A stretch of DNA of 58,842 nt from an uncultured Oscillospiraceae bacterium (GTDB taxonomy: Bacteria > Bacillota > Clostridia > Oscillospirales > Oscillospiraceae): assembly GCA_900763965.1 (NCBI GenBank), contig CAAFMG010000149.1, positions 1-58,842 on the forward strand, read 5' to 3'. This document shows positions 16,222-25,086 of this stretch, in pieces. Under the pieces are notes generated by a model. That model was not told the origin of the DNA, made no database searches, and worked only from the letters and a program-made list of their open reading frames with translations. Every line of letters begins with the position of its first letter. Positions within the stretch are counted from its first letter, which is position 1. The translations under genes and the position numbers were made by a program.

Positions 16222-16943
16222 TAGGATAGATCCAGTACCTGGTCATTCTCCGAGATCTGCTCCATTACGCCGTCGCAGAGGCAGTAGCCCTCTCCAAAGA
16301 GCAGCAGATGCTCCGGATCCTGATAGATGTAGCTATTGTCCGGCAGGGCAAAGAAGCAGTTGTCCTGGCTGTCGGGGTAGGTGATATCCTCAAACAGCCG
16401 CAGACCATCCAGAATGTTGTCCTTCACCTGCTGGTAGTGGGGCAGAATGTTGACTTCCGTCAGCCCCAGCCCCGGGGCAAAGCGGGGGAAGTCCGGGGAG
16501 GATTCTCCCGGCTCCTCCGGCTGAACATAGACCCATTCGGCGCAGTTCATGGAACCGGCGCTGATGCCCATGACGGTGCCCTCAAAATCCTGAAGCAGCT
16601 GGGGCAGGTGGATCTTTTGGAAAAAGGCGTTCTGGGTGGGAACATGGCCGCCGGACAGAATGACAAAATCGCTGCGGTTCAGAAGCGCCTGGGTGCTGCG
16701 GCTGTTGCGCCCATCCAGCACATGATAGCAGGAAAAGGCGATACCGGCTTCGGCAAAGGCGGCAGTGGTTTCCGCGGCAAAGCGGCAGACCCCTTGATGA
16801 TCCTCGGGATCGGCGCAGACGAACAGCACCCTGGGATTCTCCGGCAGGGCCTGACGGATGTTGTCGATAAATGCATTGGCCGGGCTCAGAATGGCCCTGG
16901 GGGCATTTTCCACAAAGGGGCTGCTGGTGATAAAAAGGGTCAT
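16221..16943 (-). CDS. Peptidase S51-like protein
   Basis: A 240-residue class-I amidotransferase-fold protein of the S51 type. The nucleophile is Ser128 in MGISAGSMNCAE, the candidate catalytic histidine is His169 in ILPHY, and VILSGGHVPTQ forms the conserved GG loop. It is longer than the S51 protein at 13116 and only distantly similar, so the two are probably not a recent duplication. The start at 16943 has TAAGGAGG upstream. The gene lies 9 bp downstream of the pseudouridine synthase on the same strand and is probably co-transcribed with it and hprK. Confidence 0.88.
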   Translation of the reverse strand: MTLFITSSPFVENAPRAILSPANAFIDNIRQALPENPRVLFVCADPEDHQGVCRFAAETTAAFAEAGIAFSCYHVLDGRNSRSTQALLNRSDFVILSGGHVPTQNAFFQKIHLPQLLQDFEGTVMGISAGSMNCAEWVYVQPEEPGESSPDFPRFAPGLGLTEVNILPHYQQVKDNILDGLRLFEDITYPDSQDNCFFALPDNSYIYQDPEHLLLFGEGYCLCDGVMEQISENDQVLDLS

Positions 16944-16952
16944 AATTCCTCC

Positions 16953-17924
16953 TTATTCTGGGATTTTGGTGTCGGGAAAATACTCCTGCACAAAATCCAC
17001 ATGATCCACATGGAAGCTTTTCCCGTTGAGATAGGCAAGGCTTCCGGCATCGGTGGTGAAGGTGAAGGTCAGCTTATAGGAATACAGAGCCTGGTAGTTA
17101 CGGTCATATTTTTTATCCAGCTTGCCGTATTTGCCGTCTCCCAGCAGGGGGTGACCGGCGTGGGCGAACTGGGCCCGGATCTGATGGGTGCGGCCGGTGA
17201 TCAGCTCGCATTCCACCAGGGAAAGACCGCTTCGGGAGGCCAGGACACGGTAGTTGGTCTGGCAGGTCTTTGCCCCGGGCTGGGGCTTGTCGGTGACGAA
17301 CACCCGGTTCTTCTGGGCATCCTTGAACAGGTAGCCCTTGAGACTGCCCTGGCTGGGCTTGGGGGTTCCTTCCACAATGGCCAGATACCGCTTGTCCAGT
17401 TCCCGATCCTTGATCTTCTGGTTCATCACCCGCAGAGCCTCGGCGGTTTTGGCGGCGAGGACAATGCCCCCGGTGTTCCGGTCAATCCGGTTGCACAGGG
17501 CAGGGGTGAAGGCGTTTTCCTCCCGGGGTCGCCATTCCCGCTTCTGATAGAGATAGGACTGGATATGGTCGATGAGGGTGCGGCCGTATTCCGCACCGTC
17601 ATGGGGATGGACAGCCAGACCGGGGCGCTTGTCCACCAGCAGAATGTGTTCATCCTCGTAGACAATGTTCAGCTTGGGCGCTGCCACTGTCAGGTAGGCG
17701 TTGTCCTGACTGGGCTTGTCGAAAAATTCGTCGTTGATGTACAGCTGCAATACGTCTCCCACATTCAGCCGGGTATCCCGCTCAATGCGTTTTCCGTTGC
17801 ACTTGATCCGCTTCAGGCGGATGTATTTTTGGGCCAGAGAGGCGGGCAGAAGGGGAACGGCCTTGGAAAGAAACCGATCCAGCCGCTGCCCGGCATCGTT
17901 GGAGCCGATGGTAAATTCTTTCAT
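16953..17924 (-). CDS. RluA/RluD-family pseudouridine synthase
   Basis: A 323-residue RNA pseudouridine synthase. An N-terminal S4-like RNA-binding region (DRFLSKAVPLLPASLAQKYIRLKRI is its core) precedes the catalytic domain, with Asp148 in NRIDRNTGGI as the expected nucleophile. GRTHQIRAQFAHAGHPLLGD follows as the conserved signature. The position modified, in 23S rRNA or tRNA, cannot be assigned. The asparagine in place of the usual histidine at the start of the HRLDR motif is seen in some Firmicute members. It lies 11 bp downstream of hprK. Confidence 0.93.
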   Translation of the reverse strand: MKEFTIGSNDAGQRLDRFLSKAVPLLPASLAQKYIRLKRIKCNGKRIERDTRLNVGDVLQLYINDEFFDKPSQDNAYLTVAAPKLNIVYEDEHILLVDKRPGLAVHPHDGAEYGRTLIDHIQSYLYQKREWRPREENAFTPALCNRIDRNTGGIVLAAKTAEALRVMNQKIKDRELDKRYLAIVEGTPKPSQGSLKGYLFKDAQKNRVFVTDKPQPGAKTCQTNYRVLASRSGLSLVECELITGRTHQIRAQFAHAGHPLLGDGKYGKLDKKYDRNYQALYSYKLTFTFTTDAGSLAYLNGKSFHVDHVDFVQEYFPDTKIPE

Positions 17925-17935
17925 GTGTATACCTG

Positions 17936-18874
17936 CTATTTTGGTGTATTGGCGTCAAAGTGGCGGTTGACCTTGTCGGTGAATTCCTGGGCGGAGTTGT
18001 AGCCCATTTTCCGCTGACGGTTGTTCATAGCGGCAACCTCCAGAATCATGGCCAGGTTTCTGCCGGGGGTGATGGGAATGGTGTTCATGGGGATCTTGAC
18101 GCCCAGGATCTCCATGTACTGCTCGTTCAGTCCCAGCCGGTCGCAGACCTCCTGATTTTTCCAGGGGACGATGTTGACCACCAGGTTGATCTCATTTTCC
18201 TGACGGATGGCACCCATACCGAAGAGCTTGGCAACATTGATGATGCCGATGCCCCGCAGCTCGATGTAGTTGCGGATCAGCTCCGGGGCGGTGCCCATGA
18301 GCACGGAGTTGTCGATTTTCCGGATCTCCACGGCATCGTCGGCAATGAGTCGGTGTCCGCGCTTGAGAAGCTCGGCGGCGGCTTCACTTTTGCCAATGCC
18401 GCTGTCACCGATCAGAAGAAGTCCCTCGCCGTAGACCTCCACCAGAACCCCATGCCGGGTGATCCGGGGTGCCAGGGCACCTTTCAGGTAGGTGATGATG
18501 CCGGACACCAGGTTGCTGGTGGGTTCCGGAGAGCGGAGAATGGTAATATTATGTTTTTTCGCCATGGACAGGCACAGTTCATCCGGCTCGATGCCCCGGG
18601 CAATGAGCAGGGCGGGGAGCTTGTAGGAAAACAGCCGGTCAAAAACCATGGCCCGATCCTGTGGGGGCAGCTTTGCCATATAGCTCATTTCCATATTGCC
18701 CATGACTTGCAGACGCATGGGCTCATAGTGGTCAAAATATCCGGCCAGCTGCAAACCAGGCCGGGCCACATCCTCCACCGTCAGGCGGACGGATTGATAG
18801 TCCGTAGAGGCGTAGGCCACTTCCAGATTCATAGCTTCCACGACGGTATGTAAAGGAACGCTGTAGGTATCCAT
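17936..18874 (-). CDS. hprK: HPr kinase/phosphorylase
   Basis: This bifunctional enzyme phosphorylates and dephosphorylates HPr on Ser46, controlling carbon catabolite repression in Firmicutes. In its 312 residues the catalytic His141 (RHG), the Walker A motif GDSGIGKS (156-163), Asp179-Asp180 (IADDAVEI) and the family signature ELRGIGIINVAKLFG (205-219) are all visible. The start at 18874 is preceded by GGAGTG at good spacing. It heads a minus-strand unit with the pseudouridine synthase and S51 genes. Its presence supports a low-GC-type Gram-positive lineage despite the high GC here, and suggests CcpA-HPr control of the sugar locus. Confidence 0.97.
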   Translation of the reverse strand: MDTYSVPLHTVVEAMNLEVAYASTDYQSVRLTVEDVARPGLQLAGYFDHYEPMRLQVMGNMEMSYMAKLPPQDRAMVFDRLFSYKLPALLIARGIEPDELCLSMAKKHNITILRSPEPTSNLVSGIITYLKGALAPRITRHGVLVEVYGEGLLLIGDSGIGKSEAAAELLKRGHRLIADDAVEIRKIDNSVLMGTAPELIRNYIELRGIGIINVAKLFGMGAIRQENEINLVVNIVPWKNQEVCDRLGLNEQYMEILGVKIPMNTIPITPGRNLAMILEVAAMNNRQRKMGYNSAQEFTDKVNRHFDANTPK

Positions 18875-18974
18875 CTTTTGCACTCCGTTCTTCGGCAAAT
18901 TATGGATTTATTATACCCGGGAAAGGGTAGAATATCAATACTTTATCAAAAAACAAAAAAATTTAAAAAAGGGC

Positions 18975-19003
18975 TTGCTTTTTTCTCGAAAGTCTGCTAT
19001 TAT
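18975..19003 (+). promoter_or_regulatory. Promoter of rpmB
   Basis: TTGCTT at 18975-18980 and TATTAT at 18998-19003 are 17 bp apart, with TG two bases before the -10 (extended -10). The start codon is 60 bp downstream. Confidence 0.7.
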
Positions 19004-19063
19004 ATCAAAGTTCCTGTGAAGGAAAAAACGACTGAGTAATCAAAAGATGGGAGGTGCAATGAA

Positions 19064-19252
19064 ATGGCTAAGTGTGATTTTTGTGGCAAGGGCGTAACCT
19101 TCGGTATCAAGGTCTCTCACTCCCACAGACGTTCCAATCGTGCATGGAAGCCCAACGTCAAGCGCGTTAAGGCTGTCGTTAACGGAACTCCCTGCCATGT
19201 GTACGCTTGTACCAGATGCCTCCGCTCCAACAAGGTTGAGCGCGCCATCTGA
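19064..19252 (+). CDS. rpmB: 50S ribosomal protein L28
   Basis: This 62-residue basic protein is L28 of the large ribosomal subunit. It has the zinc-binding form, with paired cysteines CDFC near the N-terminus and CTRC near the C-terminus, and the typical GIKVSHSHRRSNRAWKPN core. The start has GGGAGGTG upstream. It is monocistronic, between its own promoter and a strong terminator, and divergent from hprK. Confidence 0.97.
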   Translation: MAKCDFCGKGVTFGIKVSHSHRRSNRAWKPNVKRVKAVVNGTPCHVYACTRCLRSNKVERAI

Positions 19253-19270
19253 TTCCCTGGCTATAAAATA

Positions 19271-19305
19271 CGCTGCTGGTTTTTCAGCAGCGTTTTTTAT
19301 TTTTT
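19271..19305 (+). terminator. Terminator of rpmB
   Basis: An 8-bp stem (CGCTGCTG / CAGCAGCG) with a TTTT-containing loop is followed by a long T-rich tract, 18 bp after the stop codon. Confidence 0.9.
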
Positions 19306-19357
19306 GGGGCAGCACCGCAGGAATGCAGGCTGCCTGACAAAGTATGCAGTGCTGCCC
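19306..19357. repeat. Short element bounded by GGGCAGCAC inverted repeats
   Basis: GGGCAGCAC at 19307-19315 and its exact complement GTGCTGCCC at 19349-19357 bound a 33-nt interior. The left end continues as CGCA, giving the same GGGCAGCACCGCA that occurs in inverse orientation at 19639-19651. It looks like a miniature copy of the ends of the adjacent larger element. Confidence 0.5.
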
Positions 19358-19385
19358 TGGCAGATACAACCCATTTCCCAAAATG

Positions 19386-19430
19386 AAGCTGCCCCAAAGG
19401 ATCGCAAGATACTTTGGGGCAGCTTTTCTT
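19386..19430 (+). terminator. Strong hairpin with terminator features
   Basis: A 14-bp perfect inverted repeat (AAGCTGCCCCAAAG / CTTTGGGGCAGCTT) with a 12-nt loop is followed by TTCTT. It lies well beyond the rpmB terminator, and no gene lies between the two, so it is either a second terminator or part of the repeat cluster. Confidence 0.5.
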
Positions 19431-19651
19431 AGGCAACACCGCACAATTGCATCTGCGGACATCAGCGGATCTTTTGTCCCAATATTGCAGTTTGAAAAAC
19501 TTGAAAGATAGCGCAGCCGTTGCCAGCGCAAGCTGGCTTACGGATGCGGCATACCCCTTGCGGGTACATCCAGTATTCCTGCGTTTTCCAAACTTTATCT
19601 TGGAACAAAGTCTCTCGCTGCTGTCTCTTGCTGAATTATGCGGTGCTGCCC
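19431..19651. repeat. MITE-like structured inverted-repeat element
   Basis: The two ends of this 221-bp stretch resemble each other in inverse orientation over about 80 nt. The left end has ACACCGCACAATT then ACATCAGCGGAT, CTTTTGTCCC and GTTTGAAAAAC; the right end, read on the minus strand, has GCACCGCATAATT, ACAGCAGCGAGAG, CTTTGTTCC and GTTTGGAAAAC. The interior holds a hairpin GCCAGC-GCAA-GCTGGC (19522-19537) and a TACCC/GGGTA stem enclosed by GGATG/CATCC (19542-19571). The right end stops at the TAA of mfd. There is no coding potential. It looks like a non-autonomous mobile element or a structured RNA. Confidence 0.5.
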
Positions 19652-22600
19652 TTATTTCATTGCCACGGAGCGGTAGTGGGTCACGAAGATCTTGCTCTGT
19701 TTCAGACTGTCCACACCGGCGGACAGCTTCAGCCGCAGGGTGGGCTCCTTGGTGTTTGCCAGGAATACCACCCGATCCTTGTAATCCGGGTCGGCGCACA
19801 GGGCGCCCACGGCCTCGAAGTTCAGATTGCTCAGGGTAAACAGCACATCTCCGGCCTTCTGCTTGATGTCCTTGATCCCTGCCTCCCGGGCCTGGGCACG
19901 GAGCAGGGCAATGTCGATGAGGTTGAGCACCCCTCTGGGAGGCTCGCCGTAGCGATCCACAATCTCGTCCAGCAGATCGTCGGCATCCTCCTGGCAGCGA
20001 ATGGCAGCCATGCGGCGGTACAGATCCATCCGTTCCTCCCCACGGACAACGTATGCCTTGTCCACATTGGCGGTAACGTTCAGGTCGGCGGTACAGTCGG
20101 GGGTCTTGGGAGCCTCGCCCTTTTCCTCCAAAACCGCTTCATCCAGCAGTTTCAGGTACATATCGTAACCCACGCTGACCATGTGGCCGGACTGCTCGGC
20201 ACCCAGCAGGTTACCGGCACCCCGGATCTCAAGATCCCGCATGGCGATCTTGAAGCCGGAGCCGAACTCCGCAAAGTCCCGGATAGCAGACAGCCGCTTT
20301 TCGGCGATCTCCGTCAGGTTTTTATCGGGACGATAGGTGAAGTAGGCGTAGGCGTGACGGGTGGACCGTCCCACCCGGCCCCGGAGCTGATGAAGCTGAG
20401 AAAGACCAAAGCGGTCGGCGTTTTCAATGATCAGGGTATTGGCGTTGGGAATGTCCAGTCCGGTTTCGATGATGGTGGTGCAGACCAGCACCTGGATTTC
20501 TCCCTCGGTCATGGCCTCCATCACCGAACCCAGCGCCTCCTCGCCCATTTGCCCATGGGCAACACCAACGGAAATGCCGGGGATCCGTTTTTTCAGGGCA
20601 GAGGCGCACTGTTCAATGGTCTCGGTGCGGTTGTGCAGGTAGTAGACCTGGCCGCCCCGCTCCACCTCCCGGCGAATGGCATCGTCCAGAATGGCGGTGT
20701 TGTGTTCCATGACAAAGGTTTGGACAGGGTAGCGGTCAGAGGGCGGTTCCTCAATGGTGGACATATCCCGAATGCCGGACAGAGCCATGTTCAGGGTGCG
20801 GGGAATGGGGGTGGCGGACAGGGTCAGCACATCCACACCCTGGGACATTTCCTTCAGGCGTTCCTTGTGGCTGACACCAAACCGCTGTTCCTCGTCAATC
20901 ACCAGCAGACCCAGATCCTTGAACTGAACACTTTTTTGCAGCAGCTTATGGGTGCCGATGATCACATCCACACTGCCGGCCCGGATATTTTGCAGGGTCT
21001 GCTGCTGGATCTTGGGGGTGCGGAAGCGGCTGAGAACATCCACATTCACCGGGAAGCCCCGGAAACGGGAGACAGCCGTCTGATAGTGCTGCTGGGCCAG
21101 AACGGTGGTGGGCACCAGAATGGCCACCTGCTTGCCGTCCATGACCGCTTTCATCACCGCCCGGAGCGCGACCTCCGTTTTGCCAAAGCCCACATCGCCG
21201 CAGAGCAGCCGATCCATGGGCTGGGGGGATTCCATATCGTGCTTGATATCGGCGATGCACCGCAGCTGATCGTCCGTCTCGGGGTAGGGGAAGTTGTCCT
21301 CAAATTCCTTCTGCCAAGGGGCATCCGGGGAGAAGGCAAAGCCCAGCTGCCGCTTCCGGGCGGCATAGAGCTGGATCAGCTCTCCGGCCATATCCTTGGC
21401 GGCCTTCCGGGCCTTGGCCTTGGTTTTCTGCCAGGCATCGCTGCCGATCTTATTCAGCTTGACCGGCTTATCCTCACTGCCGCCGCCGATGTACTTGCTC
21501 ACCAGATCCAGCTGGGTGGCGGGGACAAACAGGGTGTCGCTGCCTTGGTAGGCGATTTTGATGTAGTCCTTGACGGCGTTATCCACCTTGATCTGCTCCA
21601 TGGCCACGAACCGGCCGATGCCGTAGTTTTCGTGAACCACCAGATCGCCGGGGGTCAGGTCGGTGAAGGAATTCAGCTTCTGCCGATTGGTGGAGCCGGT
21701 TTTCTTGGGGGCCTTCCGCTTTGGCTCCTGGCGGGACAGCAGCTGTCCTTCGGTCAGGACGGCCAGGGCATTCAGAGGATATTCCATGCCGTAGGGCAGG
21801 CTGCCCTCGGTCAGCAGGATCTGCCCGGCCTTGGGCATGGTGGTCAGGGGGATGCACAGGAATGCAGACAGACCCTTTTCCCGGAGCATCTGCTGCAAAA
21901 GCTCTGCCCGGCGGCGGGTGCCGCAGAGTACCAGGGAGCCGAACTCCATTTTTTGATAGTGGGCAAGATCCGCTGCGGCGGTATCCAGATTGCCGCCGTA
22001 ACTGGGCAGCTGCTTGGCAGTCATGGGCAGCAGCACCTTGGGAGGACATTCCTCCGGGTAGGCTGCGCCGCCGAAGGCATCAAAATACACGGTGGTGTGA
22101 TGCTTCAGCGCCTTGCAGAAATCCTCCCACTGACAGACATAGTCGCTCAGCTCTCCGGCGATCAGTCCGGTTTGCAGAAGACTGTCCAGCTGCATACCCA
22201 CCTCGTCACAGCGGGTTCGGGAGGCACGGTGCAGACTGCTGTGGTCGCAGAGCACCACCAGGGCATTTTCGGGGATATAATCTGCGGCGGTGGCCATTTC
22301 CGGATAAATGAGAGCCATATACCGGTCGGAAGCGGGGTTAGACAGACCGTTTTCGTATTTTTCCAGATCCTTGGTCAGGGTGGCGATCAGCGCCTCGTTG
22401 CGGTTTTTGCGCCGGTTCTGCCGGGCAATCAGGTTCGTCAGATCCTTGCACAGTCCCGTAAGACCCTGGGGGTGGAGGCTGGGCTGGGTTTCTGCCACCG
22501 GCAGGATCAGAGCCTTTTCTGCATTTTCGCTGCGGCGCTGGGTGCCGGGATCGAAGTAGCCCATGGTATCCAGCTCATCGCCAAAGAACTCGGCACGAAT

Positions 22601-23167
22601 GGGGAGTGCCTCTGCCGGGGAATAGATATCCATAATGCCCCCTCGGATGGCGTATTGACCGGGGCCTTCCACCATGCCGCACCGGCTGTAGCCGGCATCG
22701 TTCAGCTTCCGGATCAGTTCCTCCGGGGCATATTCCTGCCCTACCTCCAGAGAGAAGGCGGCATGTTGCAGCACGGATCTGGGCATGGTGCGCTGAGACA
22801 GGGATTCCCAGGTGAAAATCTGGATGGGGGTCTTGCCGGCGGACAACGCATATAGCTGCCGCAGCCGCTTCTGCTCCCAGCTCCGGGAGACCACCGCTGC
22901 ATCATAGAGAGTCAGATCCCGGCTGGGCAGTATGGGGGCGGTCAGACCCAGAAAGTCCTTCAACTCCTGCTGCAAACGCCGTGCGGCAATGTCATCCTGA
23001 CACAGAATGACCATAGGCGCCGTGCAGTCCCGGTGCAGACCGGCGATCAGGTGGCTGCGGTTGATCTGACCGATGCCGGTGACGGCGGCACTCTGCCCCT
23101 GGGACAGGGCATCCGTCAGAGCCTTGTATTCCGGTATGGTTTTGAGCATGGCAAGGAGCTGTTCCAT
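19652..23167 (-). CDS. mfd: Transcription-repair coupling factor
   Basis: This 1171-residue ATP-dependent translocase removes RNA polymerase stalled at lesions and recruits UvrA. From the N-terminus come the UvrB-like homology module (GIGQINRSHLIAGLHRD region), the polymerase-interacting CarD-like domain (FTDLTPGDLVVHENYGIG), and the RecG-like helicase with Walker A GDVGFGKTE near residue 655 and DEEQRFGV near residue 757. The helicase is followed by LTLSATPIPRTL, HQLRGRVGRS and the C-terminal regulatory domain. The start at 23167 has TTTGGAGG upstream; longer in-frame starts reach into the gap before pth and are rejected. It probably forms an operon with prs and pth. The stop codon touches a repeat element. 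Confidence 0.97.
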   Translation of the reverse strand: MEQLLAMLKTIPEYKALTDALSQGQSAAVTGIGQINRSHLIAGLHRDCTAPMVILCQDDIAARRLQQELKDFLGLTAPILPSRDLTLYDAAVVSRSWEQKRLRQLYALSAGKTPIQIFTWESLSQRTMPRSVLQHAAFSLEVGQEYAPEELIRKLNDAGYSRCGMVEGPGQYAIRGGIMDIYSPAEALPIRAEFFGDELDTMGYFDPGTQRRSENAEKALILPVAETQPSLHPQGLTGLCKDLTNLIARQNRRKNRNEALIATLTKDLEKYENGLSNPASDRYMALIYPEMATAADYIPENALVVLCDHSSLHRASRTRCDEVGMQLDSLLQTGLIAGELSDYVCQWEDFCKALKHHTTVYFDAFGGAAYPEECPPKVLLPMTAKQLPSYGGNLDTAAADLAHYQKMEFGSLVLCGTRRRAELLQQMLREKGLSAFLCIPLTTMPKAGQILLTEGSLPYGMEYPLNALAVLTEGQLLSRQEPKRKAPKKTGSTNRQKLNSFTDLTPGDLVVHENYGIGRFVAMEQIKVDNAVKDYIKIAYQGSDTLFVPATQLDLVSKYIGGGSEDKPVKLNKIGSDAWQKTKAKARKAAKDMAGELIQLYAARKRQLGFAFSPDAPWQKEFEDNFPYPETDDQLRCIADIKHDMESPQPMDRLLCGDVGFGKTEVALRAVMKAVMDGKQVAILVPTTVLAQQHYQTAVSRFRGFPVNVDVLSRFRTPKIQQQTLQNIRAGSVDVIIGTHKLLQKSVQFKDLGLLVIDEEQRFGVSHKERLKEMSQGVDVLTLSATPIPRTLNMALSGIRDMSTIEEPPSDRYPVQTFVMEHNTAILDDAIRREVERGGQVYYLHNRTETIEQCASALKKRIPGISVGVAHGQMGEEALGSVMEAMTEGEIQVLVCTTIIETGLDIPNANTLIIENADRFGLSQLHQLRGRVGRSTRHAYAYFTYRPDKNLTEIAEKRLSAIRDFAEFGSGFKIAMRDLEIRGAGNLLGAEQSGHMVSVGYDMYLKLLDEAVLEEKGEAPKTPDCTADLNVTANVDKAYVVRGEERMDLYRRMAAIRCQEDADDLLDEIVDRYGEPPRGVLNLIDIALLRAQAREAGIKDIKQKAGDVLFTLSNLNFEAVGALCADPDYKDRVVFLANTKEPTLRLKLSAGVDSLKQSKIFVTHYRSVAMK

Positions 23168-23261
23168 AGTGACCTCCAAAATTGATATCGGGAGAATGCT
23201 TCTCCACGTGGCAAAGCGGAAAGGGGGATGGATACCCCCTTTCCGTAATGTGACAAGATAT

Positions 23262-23855
23262 TTAGGGATGACTTCCGTTGAAGCGGTTGGCAGCCTCGGG
23301 AACGCCCTGGTCGATAATGGCCAGGGTGGCATCGGCGGCATTTTTCAGGGAAACGGCCAGTGCCTTTTCCTCCTGGGCCGAGAAGGTGGAAAGCACCCAG
23401 TCAGCCAGATCATATTCCGGATTGGGCTTGCTGCCTACCCCGATCTTAACCCGGGGGAAGGACTGGCTGCCCAGCTCCTGAATAATGGATTTGATGCCGT
23501 TGTGACCACCGGCAGAGCCGTCGGCGCGGATCCGCAGCCGTCCGGGCTCCAGAGAGATGTCATCAAACAGAACGATAATGTTCTGCGGCGGGATATGAAA
23601 GTAAGCGCTCAGCTGAAGAACGCTGCGGCCGGACAGGTTCATGTAGGTCTGGGGCTTGAGAAGCAGCAGCTTCTTGTTGCCGTAGTTGACCTGACCGTAC
23701 AGACCCTGGAACTTTGCCTTATCGATCTTGCAGCCCAGTGTATCCGCCAGCAGCTCCACGGCCCGGAAGCCGCAGTTGTGCCGGGTGCGCTCATATTCCC
23801 TGCCGGGATTGCCCAGGCCCACAATGAGCCAGGTTTCGCCAGATTTGCCGATCAC
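23262..23855 (-). CDS. pth: Peptidyl-tRNA hydrolase
   Basis: This enzyme releases tRNA from prematurely dropped peptidyl-tRNA. The 197 residues include the conserved GLGNPGREYERTRHNCGF, with catalytic His26 (His20 in E. coli), followed by LLKPQTYMNLSG, LFDDISLEPGRLRIR, GGHNGIKSI and the FPRVKIGVG segment. The start is a GTG at 23855, only 3 bp after the prs stop codon and without a clear ribosome binding site, which suggests coupling to prs translation. It lies between prs and mfd on the same strand. Confidence 0.96.
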   Translation of the reverse strand: MIGKSGETWLIVGLGNPGREYERTRHNCGFRAVELLADTLGCKIDKAKFQGLYGQVNYGNKKLLLLKPQTYMNLSGRSVLQLSAYFHIPPQNIIVLFDDISLEPGRLRIRADGSAGGHNGIKSIIQELGSQSFPRVKIGVGSKPNPEYDLADWVLSTFSAQEEKALAVSLKNAADATLAIIDQGVPEAANRFNGSHP

Positions 23856-23858
23856 AGC

Positions 23859-24827
23859 TTAGAACAGGTCAGCAATGGAGGTGGCACCGTGGATATGCTC
23901 GATGGCACGGGCAAACACGGGAGCAACGTCCAGGAACTTGATCTTGTGGCTGGGGGTGTTGGCGACTTCGGGAATGGTGTTCAGGAACAGCATTTCCTTA
24001 ATGACGCTGTTCTCCAGACGCTCGTAAGCGGGGCCGGACAGAACGCCGTGGGTAGCGCAGGCGTAAACTTCCTTAGCACCGCCCACTTCCACCAGGGCCT
24101 TGGCAGCGTTGCACAGAGAACCGGCGGTATCCACCATGTCGTCATACAGGATGCAGGTCTTGCCGCGAACGTCACCGATGATGTTCATGACCTCGGAGAC
24201 ATTGGCCTTGGGACGGCGCTTGTCAACGATAGCCAGGTTCATGTGGACCTTGGCAGCGAAGTTACGGGCACGGGCCACGGAGCCGACGTCAGGGGAGACA
24301 ACAACGAAGTCGTTCTCATGGTCGTACTCGGCTTCGGGGAACTTGTGCATATAGTAATCCACGAAGGAGGGAGCGCCCAGCAGGTGATCCAGAGGAATGT
24401 CGAAGAAAGCCTGGATCTGGCTGGCGTGCAGGTCCATGGTCAGCACCCGGTCAGCACCGGCAACGGTGATCATGTTGGCAACCAGCTTGGCGGAGATGGG
24501 ATCGCGGGACTTGGCCTTGCGATCCTGACGGGCATAGCCGAAGTAGGGGATCACAGCGGTGATACGGCCGGCGGAAGCACGACGGCAGGCGTCGATCATG
24601 ACCAGCAGTTCCATCAGGTGATCATTCACAGGCTTGCAGGTGGACTGAATCAGATAGACGTCAGCGCCACGGACAGTCTCCAGCAGGGAAACGGATGCTT
24701 CGCCGTCAGCAAAATGCTTGACATCGGCGTTGCCCAGTTCAAGTCCCAACTCCTTGCAGACCGTCTTGGCGAATTCCGGGTTGGAGTTGCCGGTGAAGAC
24801 CTTGATACTTTCGCTGTAAGAATTCAT
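23859..24827 (-). CDS. prs: Ribose-phosphate pyrophosphokinase
   Basis: PRPP synthetase converts ribose 5-phosphate and ATP to PRPP and AMP for nucleotide, histidine, tryptophan and NAD synthesis. The 322 residues show VIPYFGYARQDRK, DLHASQIQAFFDIP, the VVSPDVGSVARA loop and the PRPP-binding signature ILYDDMVDTAGS. The start at 24827 is preceded by GAGAGG at slightly long spacing. It leads a prs-pth-mfd unit. PRPP is also the co-substrate of the PncB enzyme encoded earlier in the window. Confidence 0.97.
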   Translation of the reverse strand: MNSYSESIKVFTGNSNPEFAKTVCKELGLELGNADVKHFADGEASVSLLETVRGADVYLIQSTCKPVNDHLMELLVMIDACRRASAGRITAVIPYFGYARQDRKAKSRDPISAKLVANMITVAGADRVLTMDLHASQIQAFFDIPLDHLLGAPSFVDYYMHKFPEAEYDHENDFVVVSPDVGSVARARNFAAKVHMNLAIVDKRRPKANVSEVMNIIGDVRGKTCILYDDMVDTAGSLCNAAKALVEVGGAKEVYACATHGVLSGPAYERLENSVIKEMLFLNTIPEVANTPSHKIKFLDVAPVFARAIEHIHGATSIADLF

Positions 24828-24896
24828 CGAAAAAAATACCTCTCTTTTGTTTTTTATTTTTTTCCAGGACCCCTTACGGGGATATAGTACGCCACC

Positions 24897-24924
24897 ATTA
24901 TAACATTCCTTTTGGGAAAAGCAA
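24897..24924 (-). promoter_or_regulatory. Promoter of the prs unit
   Basis: On the minus strand TTGCTT (24919-24924) is followed at 16 bp by TATAAT (24897-24902), with an extended -10 TG. It lies 70 bp before the prs start. Confidence 0.65.
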
Positions 24925-25024
24925 TATCCCGTTAGAAATAATTTTTGACGAAAAAACCTCCCAAAATACAGGCATCTTGCCAGATACCGATAGGGGGATA
25001 CCGAATTTATGTTTGTAAAAGCAC

Positions 25025-25053
25025 TTGTGAATGGCAGGCAGATGTGGTATAAT
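25025..25053 (+). promoter_or_regulatory. Promoter of uvrA
   Basis: TTGTGA at 25025-25030 and TATAAT at 25048-25053 are separated by 17 bp, with an extended -10 TG. The start codon is 34 bp downstream. No LexA-type site was recognised in the region. Confidence 0.7.
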
Positions 25054-25086
25054 ACACATTAAAGAACTTTTTGTCAGGAGCTGCTT

